A DNA stretch of 42,767 nt from Chloroflexota bacterium (GTDB lineage Bacteria > Chloroflexota > Anaerolineae > Aggregatilineales > J027). The notes beneath the pieces are model-generated. The model ran no database searches, was not told the origin of the DNA, and was given only the letters and a program-made list of their open reading frames with translations. Location of the stretch: assembly GCA_013112715.1 (NCBI GenBank), contig JABFGB010000035.1, positions 1-42,767 on the forward strand, in the 5' to 3' direction. Below, one piece after another: positions 25,363-33,300 of the stretch. The number at the start of each line of letters is the position of its first letter. The first letter of the stretch is position 1. The translations under genes were made by a program, and so were the position numbers.

Positions 25363-26202
25363 CTATTTTTCTACGTTAGCGTTGGAAGTCACAGCCGGTA
25401 AGCAATTACGCAGTTCATTGGGGGTAATGCGTTTCGAAATGGTAGTTTGGGAGTGCAAATCCACCAAGCTCATAAAGGTGGTCAAAGGTTGACGGTTAAT
25501 CAATTTATAGAGGTAGTTGCTGCACACCATCGCTACGGCATCGTTGATGAGTAAATGCTGTTCCTCGGCCATGACCAATTCCGCGCAGGACAGGTCAGGC
25601 TGTATTTCAGGGGTTGGCGGTTCAGGTTGAAGCAACTCAGGATAGAGCAAGGCGATGTTGGGGAGATGTTGACAGGGATAGTAGTGTTCGCGGCGAGCAT
25701 ACGGCTGATCACTTTCCATTTGCTGGATGACCCGCATGACTTTTTCTAGTGACCCAGTAGAGCCGCACACCACTTGCCCATAAGTGCGATCATTACCAAC
25801 GTCGAGATAGGCAATTCCCTCAGCCGCATTCACGAGGGCTTGTCGTGCCATATGGTTATCCACACAGCCGATCAAAACTGTGCCATGTTGAAGGTGTTTC
25901 TCAGCATCAAAGGCCTCGTTTGACCACATAATTGGCAACCCATAGAGTAAACTCAGGCGGCGGGCGGTGACTTCAGCCTTGCCCATGCTGATGTCGAGCG
26001 GTAAAAAGTGCTGTCGGCCCACATTTTTTTCTTCCACAACGTCAGGATCCACGAGATGCAACAGGGGTACACTTTGGCCCATTTGCCGACGCTGCCACAG
26101 GATACGGGCAATGATTTGAGCTAGGACTGAACCAGTTCCACCCACCCCCACCATCAGCAGATGGTCAATCTGCCATGCACCTTCATAAGCATAGAGTTTC
26201 AT
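25363..26202 (-). CDS. ThiF/E1-like activating enzyme of a PRTRC-type cassette
   Basis: A 279-residue ThiF/E1-family protein, which adenylates the C-terminus of a ubiquitin-like protein. The nucleotide loop GVGGTG is at 19-24. DPDVVEEKNVGRQHF (52-66) supplies the usual Asp, Asn and Arg-Gln, and IGCVDNHMAR is at 111-120. Cys206 in PDLSCAELV sits where PRTRC ThiF proteins and E1s place a conserved cysteine. No CxxC zinc pairs are seen. Its ATG overlaps the TGA of the E2-like gene. Order and motifs match the PRTRC (ParB-related, ThiF-related cassette) systems known mainly from plasmids and ICEs. Confidence 0.88.
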   Translation of the reverse strand: MKLYAYEGAWQIDHLLMVGVGGTGSVLAQIIARILWQRRQMGQSVPLLHLVDPDVVEEKNVGRQHFLPLDISMGKAEVTARRLSLLYGLPIMWSNEAFDAEKHLQHGTVLIGCVDNHMARQALVNAAEGIAYLDVGNDRTYGQVVCGSTGSLEKVMRVIQQMESDQPYARREHYYPCQHLPNIALLYPELLQPEPPTPEIQPDLSCAELVMAEEQHLLINDAVAMVCSNYLYKLINRQPLTTFMSLVDLHSQTTISKRITPNELRNCLPAVTSNANVEK

Positions 26203-26933
26203 TTGCGAAATCCCTCCAATAGATCTTCCAACGTGCGGTTAGCAGGTAGCAAATCAGACTTGGGATAGACGCGGGTCTTGGCTTGTTCCATCGCCAGATA
26301 CTTTTTGCGGATGTCATCGGGATGGCTTTTACTACGCCGACCTGCATTATGTGAACCAAAGCGTGTGCCGAGCAGGATTTTCCAATCTTCAGTGAGATCG
26401 GTGCCAGTAAGCTGGTGAACCTGCAATTGCTGAACACTGCCCCAACAGACTCTGCCATCCTCATAGATATTCGGCAGCGGTACATGGAACAATTTGGCTT
26501 TGAGGTCGGTTGGGCGCTCTTTGACCGCAAACACGCGGTAGTCGGGGATGCCTTTATCATGGGTGCGCCGAAACAGCAGTATATCCGGCATCGGGATAAT
26601 CACCGGTGCGTCAGTGCCTTCGAGAAAGACCGCCGTTTTCTGACGTTTGCGGTATTCCACCACCACTTTTTGCACCCCTTCTTGCGAGACGTACAGAGTA
26701 TTGGATGACAAAATACCTGTTTCCAAACGCACGGTAGCGGCTAATTGTAAGGCGAGTTGAGCCGGGTCAACCAGATATTCCATACAGCCCTGTGGTGTCT
26801 TACGCTGCATCAGCACCCCAAAGGGATAGACCTTCAGCGTCAAAAGCGGTTCGGTTCGCATCAACTGGCTCAGGGCGGTCAGGCCATCGGATGCGTTTTG
26901 CAAGACGGTGGGCATGGGCGTCGCTAAAGTCAT
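26199..26933 (-). CDS. PRTRC protein B-like, E2-like protein
   Basis: A 244-residue protein with the core PLPNIYEDGRVCWGS at 152-166. This strongly resembles the active-site region of eukaryotic E2 conjugating enzymes (HPN-x-Y-x-x-G-x-V-C-L), which places Cys163 as the candidate thioester cysteine. This is the hallmark of PRTRC system protein B (Prok-E2 family). I kept the ATG at 26933 because AAAGGT precedes it and the region encodes conserved-looking beta strands, although it overlaps the upstream gene by 134 bases. Its stop overlaps the ThiF start. It would receive the activated ubiquitin-like protein from ThiF. Confidence 0.85.
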   Translation of the reverse strand: MTLATPMPTVLQNASDGLTALSQLMRTEPLLTLKVYPFGVLMQRKTPQGCMEYLVDPAQLALQLAATVRLETGILSSNTLYVSQEGVQKVVVEYRKRQKTAVFLEGTDAPVIIPMPDILLFRRTHDKGIPDYRVFAVKERPTDLKAKLFHVPLPNIYEDGRVCWGSVQQLQVHQLTGTDLTEDWKILLGTRFGSHNAGRRSKSHPDDIRKKYLAMEQAKTRVYPKSDLLPANRTLEDLLEGFRK

Positions 26934-27756
26934 AACGGTTTACCTTTCGCATGGATGGGGCGATAGTTTCAATATTGGCACGTAAGGCGGTCTGCAACGC
27001 CGAGTCATTCAACAGAGTGGTCATACCTTGCTGGGCGCAGGTCAGGATTTCAGCGGCCTCGGTGTGCATCTGGGCGTTGAATTCAATTTCATCCGGTTGC
27101 CACGGCAGGGGTTCGAGTCCCATTTCAAAGAGGTCGTTATCCGTGTAATCTGCGGCGGTATTGCCTGTTTGAGCAAACATCCAATCCAGCAGCCAAGCTA
27201 GATTGCCGTAGTGGGTATCCTCAGTTTCACGAAGACTGTAAGCCAGAACATGCGCGACCTGAGCGGCCTGATGATAACCTTCCGGAATGGTATATTCACC
27301 AACTGTCACGTCAAATAACGCATAGAGTTGTACCAGTGGTGTATGGTCGGGATCGCCGAAAAACTCCGGGGAGGTGACGTCTATGCCCATCCCAAAGAAA
27401 GGCAGACCAAAGTGGAGTTGTTCAAGATCATGTAGTTCGACACCGCCGAGGTGCTGGTTGATGCCCTGACACAACTGACTTGAGATTTGAGCCTCACTTG
27501 CACCCTTTCGCAGGGCCAGCGTCGTTTCGGCATACACCGCCGGAAAGCAGCGACGGGCAATGTCCCACCCAAAAGCGATATTCAGCCAAGCATCATCCGT
27601 ATCTATATAAGGCGTTTCAAAGTCATCCAAGAAGGTGTTTGCCTGTGTGACAAGAGGGTCGAGCCATGCCAGACTGCTGCATAAGGCTAACACTGGGTCA
27701 GCCAGTGCAGCGGCGCTTAAAAAGGTTGCAGCGGCTTGTAGGTCGTTGAGATTCAT
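26800..27756 (-). CDS. PRTRC protein F-like
   Basis: A 318-residue protein with no enzyme motif I can name. Its position directly before the B-like gene, and its sequence texture (WLLDWMFAQTGNTAADYTD, GLEPLPWQPDEIEF) as I remember protein F, point to PRTRC system protein F. It is rich in helices and acidic residues. The ATG overlaps the TGA of the 89-aa gene, and its 3' end overlaps the B-like gene by 134 bases. The assignment rests mainly on gene order and needs a profile search. Confidence 0.5.
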   Translation of the reverse strand: MNLNDLQAAATFLSAAALADPVLALCSSLAWLDPLVTQANTFLDDFETPYIDTDDAWLNIAFGWDIARRCFPAVYAETTLALRKGASEAQISSQLCQGINQHLGGVELHDLEQLHFGLPFFGMGIDVTSPEFFGDPDHTPLVQLYALFDVTVGEYTIPEGYHQAAQVAHVLAYSLRETEDTHYGNLAWLLDWMFAQTGNTAADYTDNDLFEMGLEPLPWQPDEIEFNAQMHTEAAEILTCAQQGMTTLLNDSALQTALRANIETIAPSMRKVNRYDFSDAHAHRLAKRIRWPDRPEPVDANRTAFDAEGLSLWGADAA

Positions 27757-28022
27757 GGCTGAGACTCCACCACAGGTACATCACGCAGTGGAATAGGTTG
27801 CAATTGGGACAGCAGGCGGGCCATGTTTGCACTACGCCGGGTATAGGCCACCAGTTCGACAGTCGCGGTGATGACCTGTTCCTTTGTTTCTGGTGTCAGG
27901 GTGGTGGGCAACCATTCACCTGTTTGAGAGCGTAGAGTCTGCAACAGGTTCACGGCTTCTAGTTTCAGTGGATCGAGGGTTTCGAGGGTGGTGACTAGTT
28001 GGTGTAAATGGGCATTGTTCAT
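27753..28022 (-). CDS. 89-aa protein at the ParB position of the PRTRC-type cassette
   Basis: An 89-residue, mostly helical protein (HLHQLVTTLETLDPLKLEAV...ELVAYTRRSANMARLLSQL). In canonical PRTRC operons, as I remember them, a ParB-like gene lies here between proteins C and F. This gene is too short to be ParB and shows no ParB motif. It is coupled by ATGA to the F-like gene. It may be a replacement part of this variant. Confidence 0.65.
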   Translation of the reverse strand: MNNAHLHQLVTTLETLDPLKLEAVNLLQTLRSQTGEWLPTTLTPETKEQVITATVELVAYTRRSANMARLLSQLQPIPLRDVPVVESQP

Positions 28023-28043
28023 GGATGGTTCTCCAAACAGATA

Positions 28044-28091
28044 ACCTGCTGCCCACAGCGGAACTTTTATGCTTTAAGTTGGACAGCAGGT
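28044..28091 (-). repeat. Intergenic hairpin between protein C-like gene and 89-aa gene
   Basis: ACCTGCTG (28044-28051) pairs with CAGCAGGT (28084-28091), with inner AACTT (28062-28066)/AAGTT (28076-28080). It lies within the operon and may tune relative expression or stabilise mRNA. No T-run follows, so it is not an intrinsic terminator. Confidence 0.5.
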
Positions 28092-28099
28092 ACGAGCAA

Positions 28100-28321
28100 T
28101 TAACCTTTTCGACCAGCGCGTTGGATCCACTCGATGATGGTCATTCCAGTGGCTTCGTCAGTGCGTTCGCGCACGGTGGCATTTTCAATCTGTGGGTACA
28201 GGGGCGTCAGCATTTTTTGAATTTCGGGGGTGCTTTTGCCTGCCATCGAAGCATCTTCCACGATACGCACCCCGCCGATGACAAATACACGGGTTTGAGG
28301 TGTTGCAGCATGATCGGTCAT
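28100..28321 (-). CDS. PRTRC protein C-like ubiquitin-like protein
   Basis: A 73-residue protein from ATG 28321, with TAGGAG upstream. The pattern RVFVIGGVRIVEDAS, then TPEIQKMLTPLYPQIENATV and the C-terminal RAGRKG, matches PRTRC protein C as I remember it (F-x-x-G-x-R-L-x-D-P, YP-x-L-x-x-A-x-V, ending G-T-K-G). This protein is a small beta-grasp, ubiquitin-like molecule. A terminal glycine is the chemistry E1 enzymes need for adenylation. Only one glycine, not GG, ends the chain. The gene sits between the E-like protein and the 89-aa gene. Confidence 0.82.
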   Translation of the reverse strand: MTDHAATPQTRVFVIGGVRIVEDASMAGKSTPEIQKMLTPLYPQIENATVRERTDEATGMTIIEWIQRAGRKG

Positions 28322-28343
28322 GATTTTTCTCCTAATCTTTGGG

Positions 28344-28799
28344 CTAGAACAAGGACATTTGATCGGTGTTGGCTGGAATCGCACTCTCAACAGCATGAGG
28401 GGCGCTGGTGATGCGGGGTGAGGGTTCCGCATCGGCTGAGGTGTCACTGATGACTTTAGTATCTTCGGCTTCTTCCTCCTCGTTTGTTCCTGTGTCATCA
28501 TCGGGTTCAGCAGCATTTTCATCAAGTGGTGTATCGGGGGTGTCAGTGCCATCCGTTTGGGTTGGTGTATCAGGGGTGAATTTCGGTGGATTGGCCTCCA
28601 GCTTTGCCAGCGCGATTAGAGCATTTTGCACGGCTTCGGCAATATTGCCACGTAGGGTCAGGCCCGTATAGTTGAACTGCTGAAGATGCCCTAGATCACC
28701 TCTTTGGATGGTGATAGACCCCTCACTACTCCGGGCTTCGACATCCGGGATACGAAGCAGAATAACGGTTTCTTTGGTCTTAGCTTTTTGTTTTGTCAT
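28344..28799 (-). CDS. PRTRC protein E-like with clamp-binding C-terminus
   Basis: A 151-residue protein from ATG 28799, preceded by GAAAGGAAA. About 75 folded residues (ETVILLRIPDVEARS...LTLRGNIAEAVQNALIALAKLE) are followed by a long low-complexity Thr/Asp/Glu/Pro-rich tail ending in QMSLF. The position before the protein C-like gene and the tail resemble PRTRC protein E. QMSLF fits the Q-L/M-x-L-F sliding-clamp (beta) binding motif at the very C-terminus, where such motifs usually lie. It is first in the minus-strand operon and divergent from the gene at 28850. Confidence 0.6.
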   Translation of the reverse strand: MTKQKAKTKETVILLRIPDVEARSSEGSITIQRGDLGHLQQFNYTGLTLRGNIAEAVQNALIALAKLEANPPKFTPDTPTQTDGTDTPDTPLDENAAEPDDDTGTNEEEEAEDTKVISDTSADAEPSPRITSAPHAVESAIPANTDQMSLF

Positions 28800-28849
28800 C
28801 AGGTATTTCCTTTCATCAAACGTGAGCATATACATAGGGGTAATCTGAT

Positions 28850-29386
28850 ATGAATTGGGGTAGTGTTGCGAACGAACTTAGTCCGTACTTGCGACAGGGA
28901 GACCTTGACCACTGCATTCAACGGGTTACCAGCATCCTGCAAGAGCTACCAAATTCGCCCTATCATGTGGTTTTGGATATGGACTTCACCAACGACCCAA
29001 GATCGGTTGCTGCTTATTTCGATAACTTTGTGGCTTCGGAATGGGCATATCATGATTTGGCTGCACTGTATACAGAAACCAATGGATTTTTCATCAATCC
29101 CGATCGGTGGTACTTTGATATTTTCGGTTATGAATCCTATGGCGGGCATGAGGATTACGATTGGTTGGCGGGTTGGGATGTGTCAGCATCAGATAGCGTG
29201 ACCCTGACAGGGATGGAGAAGCTTCAACAGGTCTATCAATACCATGAAGATACTGGGTATTTTGAGACATTGAGCTATGGGGGAGATCCCGAAGTTCAGC
29301 AAATACGTATCGCTGTAGACTTTTGTGACTTGTTGATTGTGCTTCGTTTCCAGAACCTTATTCGTCCTATAGAGAAGAATACCTAG
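28850..29386 (+). CDS. Unknown acidic protein, lone plus-strand gene
   Basis: A 178-residue acidic protein with AGGGG nine bases before ATG 28850. Tyrosine- and tryptophan-rich segments (WYFDIFGYESYGGHEDYDWL) are followed by a helix and a hydrophobic strand (IAVDFCDLLIVLRF). It is the only plus-strand gene among minus-strand neighbours: divergent from the PRTRC E-like gene (50-bp gap) and convergent with the primase, overlapping it by four bases. Size and acidity recall immunity or anti-restriction proteins, but no family is recognised. Confidence 0.65.
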   Translation: MNWGSVANELSPYLRQGDLDHCIQRVTSILQELPNSPYHVVLDMDFTNDPRSVAAYFDNFVASEWAYHDLAALYTETNGFFINPDRWYFDIFGYESYGGHEDYDWLAGWDVSASDSVTLTGMEKLQQVYQYHEDTGYFETLSYGGDPEVQQIRIAVDFCDLLIVLRFQNLIRPIEKNT

Positions 29387-30327
29387 CGGCTGTTGTGTTG
29401 ATACAATCCGCCATAGTGGGCAGGGTCTACACCGATAAGGGTGCATAACTCCTTCAACAAGATTTGGCCGTGCCGCCCAAAGCAGCGACCCATACCATGT
29501 AGGGGTGAAAAACCGAAGTGACGTCCCGGTTGATCGCGGGTATGCCCACAAGGACACAGACTGCCAATCCAGCCGTTTTTTTGGACGAAACCAGCGTAAT
29601 CCCGCATGAGGATATGGACAACTGCCTCCACCAGATCGGGATTGAGATCATCCGCAAGTGTGGGAGGCGCACGCCAACAGATAGGAAGCCTAGCCTGCTG
29701 TCGCTGTGGCGACTCGACTTGAAACGCTTCGAAGTCAGCTAAGGTGTAATGACGGTGTTCGGCTAACCACAGCAGTTGGCAGAGGCGGTTCACATCCGGT
29801 TTGGTGTTATGACTGCCCGGTAGCCGAAGGGCATTGGTCGGCGTGGTGATATCACCACCCAATCGTTGCGCCAGACCTGCCAACACCCGATGGGCGGTGT
29901 GAAAATTGGTGGTTGGTGTAATGAACCAGTAGAGGTGCAGCCCACGCCCACTGCCGACCATCGCCGAAGCCGCCGGCATTCCCGCTCGCCCAGCCGCCTG
30001 AATACGCTTAAAGCTGGTAGTTAAGTCCCCATCCAGATCAGCAAACAAGGCAGGCAGCACCAGCAGGTCGGACTGCCCACCCCGTTTCCACCGTTCTAAT
30101 GGATGCTTCCGCAGCGCTACCGAGAAGTAGGCTCCCCAGCCCTGTGTATTGGCAGCTAGGAGGTCGGTGAGCGCTTGATGCACAGCTGCTTTATCCGTAA
30201 TCGCAATATGACGGGAAGGAGTCGGGAGACGTTTACTGGGATGGATGGCAGTCAGTGTGAGATACCCCGCCGACTGACCCTGATAGATGGCCCGCAAGAG
30301 GTGTAGGGTGGTATCGGGAATCATCAT
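29383..30327 (-). CDS. RepB-like DNA primase (archaeo-eukaryotic primase superfamily)
   Basis: A 314-residue primase. Catalytic D97 and D99 lie in FADLDGD. The GSGRGLHLYW motif (125-134, with His131) and RLPGSHNTK (168-176) match the RepB-like/PrimPol active site. A C-terminal zinc-binding region (CPCGH...H-x-x-F...GRCFGRHG) resembles a short CHC2-like zinc motif. It would synthesise primers for copying the transferred strand or replicating the circular element. AGGGG precedes the start. The stop converges on the plus-strand gene. It lies six bases after the methyltransferase-helicase gene, so the two are co-transcribed. Confidence 0.9.
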   Translation of the reverse strand: MMIPDTTLHLLRAIYQGQSAGYLTLTAIHPSKRLPTPSRHIAITDKAAVHQALTDLLAANTQGWGAYFSVALRKHPLERWKRGGQSDLLVLPALFADLDGDLTTSFKRIQAAGRAGMPAASAMVGSGRGLHLYWFITPTTNFHTAHRVLAGLAQRLGGDITTPTNALRLPGSHNTKPDVNRLCQLLWLAEHRHYTLADFEAFQVESPQRQQARLPICWRAPPTLADDLNPDLVEAVVHILMRDYAGFVQKNGWIGSLCPCGHTRDQPGRHFGFSPLHGMGRCFGRHGQILLKELCTLIGVDPAHYGGLYQHNSR

Positions 30328-30333
30328 AGACCC

Positions 30334-33300
30334 CTAGACCTCGAACAAAGCCAGCTGACGTACCTCATGGGTTGGAGCGGATTCACGCCGGGCTAATTTG
30401 GGCAGCGTTGGCTTCGGGGACTGATCCGGGATTTGGGGGGTATCCGGCGCAGTAGATAGACTGACCCGGCGACGTGACATTTTGGTTTTGGGGGGTAATC
30501 GGGAGAGGCTGGATGGCTGGTCAGCCGTAATCGCTGGTTGATCGGGTAGCCCACCTAACTCGATCGCACATTGTTCGAGTGCATCATAGTTGGCATGTTC
30601 AGGGAGGCGGACTTGGGCGGTTTGTTGGATGACCTGACGCTCTAAACCCTCAAACTGGATGTATTGTGTCTGTGGATCAGGGTAGCCAATCACGCGGTAA
30701 CGGTGGGGCGCTTGGGCCACTAATTGTCGAGCCACCTGTTCAGCCTCAGTGAGCGTGGCAAACAAATTGATGGGCAGCGAGCCGTTGACGTGATGCGAGA
30801 CGATCTGCCAAGTACGGGCCTCGTTTAACCAGCGTTCTACCACAAACCACTGTGGTGAGAGGACAAGCTGAGGATCAGGTGTTTGTTCGTCGGCTTCCAC
30901 CAGCCAGAGGCTCTCACGGCCTGCTTCCGCACTGGACGCCGCTTGGAAGAGGTCACGCAGATTGGCGACACCCGTGTCTTCATCGAGGGATTTTGCCAAT
31001 TCCGCAATCAGATCGTTGGCTTCATCTCCACCATCGGTGAGTTCACTCAAGCCAATGTCGCTGTCACCGTACAACAACTTGGCAGCCCGTTGTTTACGCC
31101 CAATGAGAGCAACCGCACGCGCTTCCATACTCTCCTCATAATAAGGATAGTAGGTGCGGCAGGCGTCCGTCTGGATAATACGCCATGCCCGCCGTGAGGC
31201 TTGAATGGTGACGTAGAGGCTGTAGTTGATTTCATAAAACACCAACGTAGGAAAGGCCACGAGGTCAAGCCCCGTTTGAACCAACTTAGGATTGGCAAGA
31301 AAGATATTGCAGCCCGCCTTGAGTTGGGTTTCCAACACGGCTTCACGCTTCTTGGGTTCAACTTTGCCATAAAGGATAAAAGGCTTGGCATTAGGGATAT
31401 GTTGGGTCAGCAACTGCGCCAGTCGTGGTTGAATATCGCGGGTGGCACTTTGTTCAACAAAAATCCCAACTTTACGCCCCTCGGCCAATTCTGCCCGTAC
31501 CGTGTCGATCAGCCACTGCTCTTTGGCATAGAGACGTTCCTCACCTAAGTCTGGCATGGTCCAGACCGAGCGTTCCATTTGGATCGCCTCACCATCCTCC
31601 CCCCGTAGCTTACGCCGATGTACGACGTTTTCGGCACGAAAGGGTGCATTGGGGTAACTCAACAGGGTGCGGAGGTAGCGCCCCAAGAAGCTGGCATCCC
31701 CTTCTAAGCGACATTGAAAGAGGTATTCACCCAGCGCTTGCTTGGTGTCGTCATAGACATCTCGCAGGTCGGCATCCATTTCGATGGGCACGGGGATTTC
31801 TTCATAAGGCGGCATGTCGCTGATGTCAGTCAAACCGACAAACAGAGCGTGGTCGAGGATTTCACGCACCAACATCGGTGATGTACCGGGTGCTTCCTGC
31901 GGTTGATGCTCGATGCGAGCTTTACCAGTGTAACGTCCCGACTGGTCATACTGCGGTTTGTATTCCACGATGCGTTCCAATGACCCCATCTGATCCACCC
32001 ATCGGGCCAACTGTTTGCCTTTGTTGACATTGTGTTCACCCCAGTTGTAACGGCGGGTCACGCGGGGGTTCAGTTGATATTCCAGCCCAAAAATGGACGA
32101 TGCGACACCCCCATACAGGGTCCCCGTCAAGCCGATGACCTTCTCCGCTGCATTGCATAAAACCGCAAAGGCGTTGCCCTGATCGGAAGCCAACCCCTTC
32201 ATTTCGTGGACTTCGTCGCTTACGAAGAGATAGACCCGTCCCGGATGAACTCGCGCAATATAATCGGCCAGTGCCATACGTGGGTTCTTGCGGGGGAGTT
32301 TCTCACCCGCTTTGGGTGCGCTGAAGGTGCGTTTGCCTTGCCAGAGAGCACCACCACAGGTGTGACAGGCACGGGGCGCATCATTCAACCATGCCCGTGT
32401 TGCTACCTTCTCCCCTTTCTGATCTTTGGTGACCACCGCACCACAGCTGGGACAGAGCGGTACATCGTAAGTGTGAATACGGGAGCGACCTTTGAGGTCA
32501 TCGGGTGGTTCCGTGCCGATACGCCATAGGGCAGTGTGATGTTGGTGCCATTGAACAGCGGCCTCCCAACCTTCATCGAGTTTGGCCCGTTCGCGGGCGA
32601 TGATGCCAACTTTGAGGGTATGCGGTAGCAGGCGACCACACTTGTCCATGAAAGCGCGGGTGTCATCGACATTTTCGAGGATTTCCACATAACTGCTGGG
32701 AGTAACTTTGGCAATCTCCCGTTTCCACTTTTCAACAAGGTGGGGTGGGCACATCACAATAGTCACCTGATCGGGTTGCATGTGGGCTTGCATGGCTGCG
32801 GCGAGGGTAGCGCCCATCACCGATTTCCCGACCCCCGGCTCACCTACCAGATAGATCCCCTTGCGTTGTTGGAGGGCGATATAGGCGGCGGCAATGACAT
32901 GCTTTTGCGTGGCGAAGAGTCCTTTGCCGATGCGAACCCGGTTGAGAATGGGTGCGATACAAGCATAGTTGAAGTCGTAGAGTGGTTTGAAGTGGGTGTT
33001 GAGGTAATCTAACAGAGCCGTCTTGTGTTCGCGGATGAACGTCACCAGCGCCGCATCACCCGTCATGGGCAGCATTTCGCCACGTTCGGTCAACAGGGTA
33101 ATTGTGACTACCGGGCGGGTGCGATAGACCTCGCGTTCGGTAACGGAGGGGTCATCCTCGTTCACCTCCTCTGGTGCTTCGCGCAATTCTTCAACGGTAC
33201 GAATGGTGCTGCGAACGGCAGTACGTCCCAATTCGCCATGTTCCAAGATCAGGCCATTAAACATACCAGCGGCCAATACCAGACCGATTTGCATCCCGCG

